This document shows, piece by piece, positions 57,035-64,000 of a stretch of DNA of 64,000 nt. Position 1 is the first letter of the stretch; each line of letters begins with the position of its first letter. The notes under the pieces were generated by a model. That model saw nothing but the letters and a program-made list of their open reading frames with translations, had not been told where the DNA came from and did not search any database. This DNA is from CAYUVF01 sp964448045 (lineage in GTDB: Bacteria > Bacteroidota > Rhodothermia > Rhodothermales > Salinibacteraceae), in assembly GCA_964448045.1 (NCBI GenBank), contig CAYUVF010000008.1, forward strand, positions 31,522-95,521, in the 5' to 3' direction. Position numbers and translations under genes: made by a program.

Positions 57035-60000
57035 ATGTCTATGGATGTCCCGTCGTTCATCGAATACTGGAGTCGTGCTGGCGGCTCCGAAAGCAGCAAT
57101 GCCAAGTCGTTCATCGACGGCCTCTGCGACCTGATCGAGGTCGACCGGCCCAATCCCACGGTACCCGAGGTCGAGAAGAACACCTACGCCTACGAGCGCC
57201 GCGTGACGCTTCAGCAAGGCGCCGACGAGACAACCTATCGGTACATCGATTGCTACCGGCGCGGCTGTTTCGTGCTGGAGACGAAGCAGGGCATCAACCC
57301 CGAAGACGAGTCCGAGGCCGAGGCGCTGGGCCTCGACGCGCCCAATCGGCGCCAGGGCATCGGCGAGCGCGGATCGCGCCCTTCCGACCGACGACGGCTG
57401 GCCGCCCTTCCTCATCGTCGTCGACGTGGGCTACTGCATCGACCTCTACGCCGACTTCGCCCGCCAGGGCAAAAACTACGTCCCGTTTCCCGACAAGCCG
57501 AGCCACCGCATCTTCCTCGACGACCTGCGCGACGAGGGCCTCCGCGAGACGCTGCGGCAGGTGTGGACCGATCCGCTCGCGCTCGATCCCACGCGCCGCT
57601 CGACGCGCGTCACCAAAGCCCTCGCCGAGAACCTCGCGAAGGTCGCTGCTTCGCTGGAGCGGGGCGGGCGCGACCCCGACGCCGTCGCCGGCTTTCTGAT
57701 GCGCTGCCTCTTTACCATGTTCGCCGAGGACGTCGGGCTGCTCCCCGAGCGCTCGTTTACCGGCCTGTTGGAGCAGTGCCGCGGGGCGGTGGACGCCTTT
57801 CCGAAGGCGCTGGAGAGCCTCTGGGCCACGATGGACGAAGGCGGGTACGAACCCGCCCTGATGACGGATGTGCGCCGCTTCAACGGCCACCTCTTCAAAG
57901 ACCACGCGGCGCTTCAGGTCTCGGAGGCGCAGCTGGAGCTTCTCATCAAAGCCGCCGAGGCCGACTGGGCCGACGTCGAACCGGCCATCTTTGGGACGCT
58001 TCTGGAGCGGGCGCTCGACATGACGGGCGGGTACCGCGTCTCACCCGAGCAGCTCCTCGGCCTCGAAATCAACCCGCGCGCCGCCGCCATCGCCGACGTG
58101 GTGCTGTGGATCGGCTACCTGCAATGGCACTTCCGCACGTACGGCAGCGCCGACCGCCTCGACCCGCCCATCCTCAAGAGCTACGACAACATCCAGCACC
58201 GCGACGCCGTCCTGGCCTACGACGAAAAGGTGCCGCGCACCGACGACGACGGCCAGCCCATCACCCGCTGGGACCGCCGCACCTACCGCGAAGACCCCAC
58301 CACCGGCGAGCGGGTGCCCGACGAGTCCGCACAGGAGCCCGTGTTCGACTACACGAACCCCCGCCCCGCCGACTGGCCCGAGGCCGAGTTCATCGTCGGC
58401 AACCCGCCGTTCATCGGCAATAAGCGAATGCGGGACGCGCTGGGCGATGGCTACACAGAAGCTGTTCGGAAAGCTTATGCATACAAAGTCCGCAAGGATT
58501 CAGACTACGTGATGCTCTGGTGGTACAAGGCCGCCAAGGCCGTGCGAAAAGGGCTGGACGGTTGGGGCGACTCTGCTGAGCACTTCGGCTTAATCTCGAC
58601 GAATAGTATCGGGCAAACGTCGAACCGTAAGCTAATCAAGAAACAGATGGGAGCGAGTCCGCCGATCAGCCTCGCCTTCGCCATTCCCGATCACCCGTGG
58701 GTGGCGTCGGCGGACGGCTCGGACGTGCGCATCGCCATGACGGTGGGCGCGGTGACGGACCAGCCCGGCACGCTCCAGACCGTGACGCGCGAGACGCAGT
58801 CCACCGGCGCGCACTGGGACGTGGAGTTGAAAGATAGTTCTGGTAAAATACAACCTGACCTTACTGTTGGCCCTGATGTGGTCGGAGCCGAACCGTTGGA
58901 GGCAAACATGGGAATGAGCTACATGGGTGTTATCCCGGTTGGTCTCGGATTTCGCTTAGATCCTGAAGAGATCGAGGAGATGGGATACGATCTTGACGAT
59001 CTTCCCTGTGTCATTCGTCCTTATCTGAACGGAAGTGACGTCGCAGGAAATAAGCCCCTGCGATACATCATAGACTTCTTCGGGCTTGAAAAAGACGAAG
59101 CAAGGGAAGAGTATCCGCAACTGTACCAGCGTGTCAGGGACAGAGTGAAACCAGACCGCGATAACGTGCGGCGCAAGAACCACCGTAAGTATTGGTGGAT
59201 CTTTGGTGAGGCACGTCCTGCAATGCGTGATGCGCTATCAGACCTTGAGCGATACATTATCACTGTCGAAACTTCAAAGCATCAGTACTTCACGTTCCTG
59301 CCTTCGGAGATCCTGCCTGATCAGAAACTTAGAGTGATCGCCTCCGACGATCCGTATCACCTCGGTGTCCTGTCTAGCCAGACTCATGAGGTTTGGTCGC
59401 TCGCGGCAGGAGGGAGGCACGTTGATCGACCAGTTTACAACAACACGCGATGCTTCGACCCCTTCCCCTTCCCGGCGGCGACCGAGGCGCAGCAGCAGCG
59501 CATCCGCGAACTCGGCGAACAGCTCGACCGGCACCGCAAAACTCGCCTCGCCGCGCACGAAGGCCTCACGATGACGGCCCTCTACAACGTGCTGGAGAAG
59601 GAACGCGCGAGTGAACCGCTCGATGACGACGAGCGGCAGATCCACGAGCAGGGCCTCGTCGGCGTCCTCAAGGAACTCCACGACGAGCTCGACGCCGCGG
59701 TCGCCGCCGCGTACGGCTGGGATCCCGGCCTGCCCGACGAGGACCTCCTCCAGCGCCTCGTCGCCCTCAACGCCGAGCGCCGCGCCGAAGAAGAAGAGGG
59801 GCACGTCCGCTACCTGCGCCCCGCCTACCAGGCGCCGGAAGAGGCCCCCACGCAGGGCGCGCTGGACCTCGACCTCGACGTGGGCGGCGACGGTGCCCCG
59901 GCCGAGCCGCTCGCCTGGCCGTCCGCCCTCAAAGACCGCGCGCAGGCCGTCCGCGCCGTCATGCACCACGCCGAGGGGCCGCTCACCGTGGAGCAGGTCG

Positions 60001-60107
60001 CCCGCCACTTCCACCGCGCCCGCCGCCGCGACGTGCGCGAACTGCTCGACGCCCTGGCCGGCCTCGGCCTCGTCGAGCAGACGGAGGACGGGGCGTTTGC
60101 GGGGTGA
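57035..60107 (+). pseudogene. Decayed DNA methyltransferase: frameshift and missing SAM-binding segment
   Basis: Two frames together encode a class I SAM-dependent DNA methyltransferase of the large stand-alone/MmeI-like type. The first (57035 to about 57370) has SMDVPSFIEYWSRAGGSESS and CFVLETKQGINPEDE. The second, +1 shifted (from about 57375 to 60107), has ALPTDDGWPPFLIVVDVGYC through MRCLFTMFAEDVGLLPERSF, the catalytic motif IV at 58397-58420 (VGNPPFIGNKRM), the target-recognition region and a C-terminal winged-helix-like end. The shift coincides with loss of about 20 residues. At about 58018 the text jumps from FGTLLERALD to MTGGYRVSPEQLLGLEINPR. By comparison with the family, about 115 residues with the 'YTP' and 'DPACGSGNF' SAM-binding motifs are missing. 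Activity is therefore unlikely. Confidence 0.82.
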
Positions 60108-60165
60108 CAGGGAGCAGGCCCGACGGCGTGAACAGCTTCTGCAGGCTCTGTGCTCCAAACCCCCA

Positions 60166-60196
60166 TTGCAGCGACATGCTACGACTCTTATCTTTG
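60166..60196 (+). promoter_or_regulatory. Consensus Bacteroidota promoter before the metalloprotease gene
   Basis: TTG (60166-60168), 20 bp, then TATCTTTG (60189-60196), an exact TAnnTTTG box at the proper distance. The box lies in a tandem 19-bp repeat (TATCTTTGAAGATGTCTTT, then TATCTTTGGAAGTGTCTTT at 60208-60226), so a second -7 box exists. The gene starts at 60259. Confidence 0.6.
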
Positions 60197-60258
60197 AAGA
60201 TGTCTTTTATCTTTGGAAGTGTCTTTCGCTTGGATGTGCCGTTTTCTCCTCTGGTCTG

Positions 60259-62067
60259 ATGCGTACCGATTCCCTACTGGCCGTTCCGCTCGCATTCGCG
60301 CTTCTTGCCCTGCTTTTCGCCGCCTGTGACAGTGGTGGCAGCCCCAGCGAGGAGCCGCCCCAGAACGCGCCGCCGACCGTCACGCTCACGGCTGAAGACG
60401 CCGGGCCACGCGCTCGCCGGATCACTGCTACGGCCTCCGATCCCGACGGCTCGGTCGCCGCAGTTCAGCTCGACCTCGATGGCGACCAGACCTACGAGCT
60501 GACGCGCCCCTCGGGTATCGACACCGTTCTTGCATACGAGCCCGGCAGCTACACCCTGCGCGCGAAAGCGACCGACGACGAAGGCGCCGAGAGCGGCGTG
60601 GCCACCGCCATGATTCAGATCGCGGCCACGCCGATCATCGACGCCTCGGCCTGGACGCTTACCTTCAGTGAGGACCCGGCGGCAGGCTACCACGCCCTGC
60701 CGCTGGACGCGCTGCGCATTACCGATGGCATCCTGGAGCAGGTAACGCTCGACGATGGAGGCAGTGTCGTCGACCGCATCGAGACCGGCGCGGACAGCAT
60801 TCGCATCATTCCGGTGTCGAACGCGCCCTCCGAGCGAGCAGAGGCGCCGTACCGGCTGGCCATCAGCGCGTCCAACGACGCCGGCGAGGCACAGATCACG
60901 GTCGAGGGCGCGGTGCGGGCGGTGACAGACCTGCGGCCGGGGCAAATCTACGACAACACCAACGGCGAAGGCCACCCCGGTCGCGTCCGCGTATTCGATC
61001 CTGAAGGCAATATGCTCACTGAAGTCGTGTCTGACTTCCAAGGCAACTACCAAACTAAACAGCTTGAAAACCACGATTTCTTTGTTGTGAAACACCAACT
61101 AGATGATGGCTCAGGCCAGCTCATCAGTTACACACCCATTGATACGCTTGAGACTGCTTTCAGCGGCCAAGATATTGGAGGCGGCAGAAAACGCGTTAAC
61201 CGGCTTGATGGTCTGATTGAAGAAGGAATCGACCCGGAAACGTTTGCTGAGTTTGTGTTTGTAGCTCGAAGAGGTAATTTATCCAAAACAGAGCAACACG
61301 TGCACTCCGACCGACATGGTAGTTACATTCAAAATGAAATGAGGATCGGTGGAGAGAGATATAGAGAGGCGAGGATTCTTGCACCAGGGCAGGCTAAAAG
61401 TCATCACAAAACACCTGGCAAGGTTGTCAACATGAATCTCGAAGATTTTGTTGGTTTTTATGTGATGAAACAAAATCCTCGAAACAAGCCTAATGGAGAC
61501 CATCATGGCAGGTTTCGTGCTGAAGGTCAAGAGTGGGTGCGCGAAGCCCTTCGATCTGAAGAGCTTGGCGGCGCTTTCATTCCTGACAGTTTGGATTATG
61601 TAATTGAGTTAGGGACCCTTGAGCGAGAGCAAGCCGGCGACGTTCCGTATGATTATGAACTTAGTGACAATGGTGAGCAGTTTGTAAGGCCAGATCAAGG
61701 TTGGATTGTCGTTGAACCTGATACGGTCCGCAATTTTGCAGGGGCTTACTATACACTTGGCCAACGAGAGGACTATTCTATTGATACCGGAGGTCTGATT
61801 GTAAGTAATTATGATAATGATAATGAGGCATATCCTGATAAGTTCTTCATCCAGAAAAATATTATTCACGAACTTATGCATCAGTGGCACTCAGTGTCTC
61901 ATGCTGATGAGGTCTTTGGGTACCAGAGGACCATAATGCGTTCACTACAAGAAGGTAAAAAACCAAAGTATGCTGATCTCAAACTCAACGAGTTTCTGCA
62001 ACCCCCCAAGCGACGTGGTCTCTATATTCCCAGCCAACTTAATGTAGAAGAGAAATGGAGGGATTAA
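60259..62067 (+). CDS. Lipoprotein with PKD/Ig-like N-terminus and zinc-metalloprotease motif; composition break inside
   Basis: 602 aa from ATG 60259. The lipobox is ALLALLFAACDSG (Cys22). Residues 38-115 are an Ig/PKD-like domain (APPTVTLTAEDAGPRARRIT; LRAKATDDEGAESGV). A second beta domain follows to about residue 225. The C-terminal part holds the zincin motif IIHELMHQWHSVSHADE (His537, Glu538, His541), predicting a surface metalloprotease. Bases change abruptly near 60990-61020 from GC-rich to AT-rich (61000-62067). The N-terminus therefore looks resident and the C-terminal two thirds acquired, as if two genes had fused. No known protease family was recognised. Confidence 0.78.
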   Translation: MRTDSLLAVPLAFALLALLFAACDSGGSPSEEPPQNAPPTVTLTAEDAGPRARRITATASDPDGSVAAVQLDLDGDQTYELTRPSGIDTVLAYEPGSYTLRAKATDDEGAESGVATAMIQIAATPIIDASAWTLTFSEDPAAGYHALPLDALRITDGILEQVTLDDGGSVVDRIETGADSIRIIPVSNAPSERAEAPYRLAISASNDAGEAQITVEGAVRAVTDLRPGQIYDNTNGEGHPGRVRVFDPEGNMLTEVVSDFQGNYQTKQLENHDFFVVKHQLDDGSGQLISYTPIDTLETAFSGQDIGGGRKRVNRLDGLIEEGIDPETFAEFVFVARRGNLSKTEQHVHSDRHGSYIQNEMRIGGERYREARILAPGQAKSHHKTPGKVVNMNLEDFVGFYVMKQNPRNKPNGDHHGRFRAEGQEWVREALRSEELGGAFIPDSLDYVIELGTLEREQAGDVPYDYELSDNGEQFVRPDQGWIVVEPDTVRNFAGAYYTLGQREDYSIDTGGLIVSNYDNDNEAYPDKFFIQKNIIHELMHQWHSVSHADEVFGYQRTIMRSLQEGKKPKYADLKLNEFLQPPKRRGLYIPSQLNVEEKWRD

Positions 62068-62109
62068 GACGCCTGTTCGCGACCACATCTCATCTTCGCG
62101 CCACGTCTC

Positions 62110-63090
62110 ATGCCCCACCTCCTCTTTGACGACCGCACCTTTCGCCCGTTCGAGTATGAGCTGGAAGCTGACTTCGAGCGTGCGGTCGTTGATCACTGCA
62201 ATGACATTTTCGGGGCCGAAACGGTCTACTTCGACATCAAGAAGCGCCTCGGCAACCAGAACGTCCTGACGATCCCCGACGGCTACCTGATCGACTTCTC
62301 GTTCCCGCGCTCCCCGCGGCTCTACATCATCGAGAACGAGCTGGTGAAGCATGACCCCTATCGGCACATCGGCCAGCAGCTGCTCAAGTTTGCCATCGCC
62401 TACAAGACGAGCGGCCGCAAGCTGAAGCGCGTCCTCTACGAAGAGATTCAGTCGGACCCAGAGCGCCGGGCCTTCGTCGAGCAGCGAAGCGAAGAGGCCG
62501 GCTACCGAAACGTGGACGTCCTGCTCGAAGAGATCATCTTCGATCACCCGGTCTCCGCCATCGTCGTGATCGACGAGGTGACCTCCGATCTGGAGAACGT
62601 TCTCGGCCAGCTCACGATGAACACCGACGTGGTCGAACTGCGCACCTTCACCCAGGACGGCGACGTCATCCACCACGTCACACCCTTTCAGCAGGACGTG
62701 CGCGATGCGGCGACCTCAGACGGGCGCGATGCCAGCCCCGAGAATCTGGACACGGTTGTCGTCCCTGCCCGGCAGGAAGGCTTCGAAGAGGTCTTCCTTG
62801 GCGAGGACTGCTGGTACGCCATCCGCCTCTCCAGTTCGATGATCGGGCGCATCCAGTACATCGCGGGCTACCAGACCGCGCCGGTGTCGGCGATTACCCA
62901 CTACGCCGAGGTCGCCAGCATCGAGAAGTACGAGGACACGGGGAAGCACATCGTCCATTTTAAGGGACCGGCCCGCGAGATCGGCCCAATTCCGCTACCC
63001 GAGGAGAACGCCGGCGTCGTACCGTACTCGCACCGCTACACGCGCTTCGACACCCTGAAGGAGGCCCAGACGCTCGGCGATGTGTTCTGA
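62110..63090 (+). CDS. PD-(D/E)XK-like nuclease, possible restriction enzyme
   Basis: 326 aa. Residues 45-105 carry IPDGYLIDFSFPRSPRLYII followed by ENELVKHDPYRHIGQQLLKF. This resembles the Asp...Glu-x-Glu core of PD-(D/E)XK endonucleases, with Lys nearby (KFAIAYKT). The rest (VLLEEIIFDHPVSAIVVIDE; VELRTFTQDGDVIHHVTPFQ) has no recognised domain. It is 42 bp downstream of the metalloprotease gene and back to GC-rich composition. Next to a broken methyltransferase it may be the nuclease of a former restriction system, or an independent DNA-targeting effector. No Mg-site proof from sequence alone. Confidence 0.6.
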   Translation: MPHLLFDDRTFRPFEYELEADFERAVVDHCNDIFGAETVYFDIKKRLGNQNVLTIPDGYLIDFSFPRSPRLYIIENELVKHDPYRHIGQQLLKFAIAYKTSGRKLKRVLYEEIQSDPERRAFVEQRSEEAGYRNVDVLLEEIIFDHPVSAIVVIDEVTSDLENVLGQLTMNTDVVELRTFTQDGDVIHHVTPFQQDVRDAATSDGRDASPENLDTVVVPARQEGFEEVFLGEDCWYAIRLSSSMIGRIQYIAGYQTAPVSAITHYAEVASIEKYEDTGKHIVHFKGPAREIGPIPLPEENAGVVPYSHRYTRFDTLKEAQTLGDVF

Positions 63091-63363
63091 CGATCAGAGA
63101 TGCTGAAGACCATTAGGGACAGTCCGGATCTTGCGATAGGTGGGCTGTCCTCCGCGTACTTGACGAGTTATGTGGCCCTGAGCACGATCCTTGCCTGCTG
63201 TCAACGAAGGGCTGCAGCCAGACTCCGGCCGCAGTGGCTCCGTTGATAATTTCGGATCTTTTCGTACCCGTCGCGGCAGAGGTTCACCGATCTCCAGCGA
63301 ACCGAGTCGCCCACGAACAGGTTAGACAGTCGAGCCCTTCATCGAACAGCGTTCAGGAGAATC

Positions 63364-63594
63364 ATGCCGAAAACGGTTGAAGCCGTGGTCGACGAGCGCG
63401 GTCACATTCGCCTTTTAGAGCCGCTTGAGCTTCACGCCTCGCAGCGCGTGCTCGTTACCGTATTGGAGGACGAGCCCGACGCCGACACGCGCGACGTGAG
63501 CGAAACGGCGCTGCTCAGCGAAGAGGCACTTGCCGCGGACTGGAATCGAGATGAGGAGGACGAGGCATGGAAGCACCTCCAGCCGGGGCCGTAG
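63364..63594 (+). CDS. Antitoxin of a MazF-type pair (AF2212/DUF104-like)
   Basis: 76 aa. The N-terminal half is beta-rich (PKTVEAVVDERGHIRLLEPL, QRVLVTVLEDEP) like AbrB/AF2212-type antitoxins. The C-terminal half is acidic and probably wraps the toxin (EEALAADWNRDEEDEAW). AGGAG lies 5 nt before the ATG. It overlaps the toxin gene by 28 bp, the usual arrangement. No gene was seen in the 273 bp upstream. Confidence 0.8.
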   Translation: MPKTVEAVVDERGHIRLLEPLELHASQRVLVTVLEDEPDADTRDVSETALLSEEALAADWNRDEEDEAWKHLQPGP

Positions 63595-63923
63595 TTCTGA
63601 TCTCGTTTCCCTTCTCGGACCTGTCGCGCTCGAAGCTCCGGCCCGCCGTCGTGCTGGCAAGCGTGAGTCGCGGCGATCATGTGCTTTGTCAGGTAACGAG
63701 CAATCCGTATGCGGATCCCAATGCGGTCGAGCTGACGGAGGAGCATTTTCGAGCGGGAAGCCTCCAGAGGGTCAGCTACGCGCGTCCGGGAAAGCTATTC
63801 ACAGCGAACACGGAGTTGCTCGAGAGACAGGTCGGTCTGCTGAGCGAGGAAGCGCGACGCGAGATCGTGGCGGAAGTCGTCAAGTTGTTGCGGGCAGGCG
63901 AAATGCCACCGGCCAGCGAATAA
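63567..63923 (+). CDS. MazF/PemK-family endoribonuclease toxin
   Basis: 118 aa. The characteristic start is AVVLISFPFSDLSRSKLRPA, then VVLASVSRGDHVLCQVTSNP, and SLQRVSYARPGKLFTANTEL before the C-terminal helix EEARREIVAEVVKLLRAGE. MazF/PemK toxins cleave single-stranded mRNA at short motifs. Overlap with the antitoxin gene by 28 bp indicates translational coupling. The target sequence cannot be read from the protein. Confidence 0.9.
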   Translation: MEAPPAGAVVLISFPFSDLSRSKLRPAVVLASVSRGDHVLCQVTSNPYADPNAVELTEEHFRAGSLQRVSYARPGKLFTANTELLERQVGLLSEEARREIVAEVVKLLRAGEMPPASE

Positions 63924-64000
63924 CGTCGCACATAACTTCCCGTTGCAATGCCAATTAAGGGTTGAAAAAACCATGTCGCCGCGGGCGATTTGAAGAAGGT

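Overview
The window looks like chromosomal DNA of a GC-rich, probably moderately halophilic member of the Bacteroidota/Rhodothermota side of the tree (Salinibacter/Rhodothermus-like). The evidence is a SusC/RagA-type TonB receptor, generally weak or absent Shine-Dalgarno sequences but a very strong one on rpsU, at least one textbook Bacteroidota promoter (TTG-N20-TAnnTTTG), a fused 2-oxoglutarate dehydrogenase (E2-like plus E1) and unusually acidic cytoplasmic proteins. The lineage call is inference; no rRNA gene is present.

Layout. 1-6.1 kb is a carbohydrate locus: partial SusC receptor, LacI-type repressor and a divergent sodium/sugar symporter, with two matching palindromic operators between them. 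6.3-8 kb carries a hot-dog thioesterase, a GNAT acetyltransferase and endonuclease V. 8.5-10.9 kb has three exported proteins (Tat cupin, amidohydrolase, SnoaL-like). 11.1-18.7 kb is a translation block: tRNA-Val, thrS, infC, rpmI, rplT, pheS, pheT, with several structured leaders and an infC gene that must start at a non-AUG codon. 18.7-19.7 kb is a ZapB-like gene, zapA and a strongly structured RNA (23-bp closing helix plus terminator; possibly 6S RNA). 19.8-31 kb holds an ABC-F ATPase, an FG-GAP-like exported protein, uvrB, pgm, an MFS transporter, bL31 and a pyrimidine phosphorylase.

31.2-33.6 kb is a PspA/IM30 operon with a second gene derived from the PspA C-terminus and a third encoding a two-TM coiled-coil protein. 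33.7-38.3 kb has moaC, a secreted amidohydrolase, dtd, rdgB and rpsU. 38.4-42.2 kb is the large kgd gene. 42.4-50.2 kb includes an epimerase, DUF937-like and BON-LysM proteins, rlmD, an OmpR-type regulator, a ComEA-like protein, recO and lexA. 50.2-56.5 kb has a lipoprotein, a methyltransferase, a class IV aminotransferase, a glycosidase-like lipoprotein, a sulfotransferase-like protein, cryptochrome-DASH and its DUF2256 partner.

From tRNA-Ala(CGC) at 56.8 kb to the right edge the window turns into an accessory island: a decayed DNA methyltransferase (frameshift, and loss of the SAM-binding motif I segment), a lipoprotein metalloprotease whose C-terminal two thirds are AT-rich, a PD-(D/E)XK-like nuclease and a MazF-type toxin-antitoxin pair. 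No transposase, phage gene or CRISPR array was seen.

Several intergenic gaps are filled with 7-bp-phased repeat arrays running close to stop-to-stop, and two others with larger inverted-repeat elements. These repeats, the post-zapA RNA, the rpsU/infC initiation signals and the PspA operon are the most unusual things in the window.
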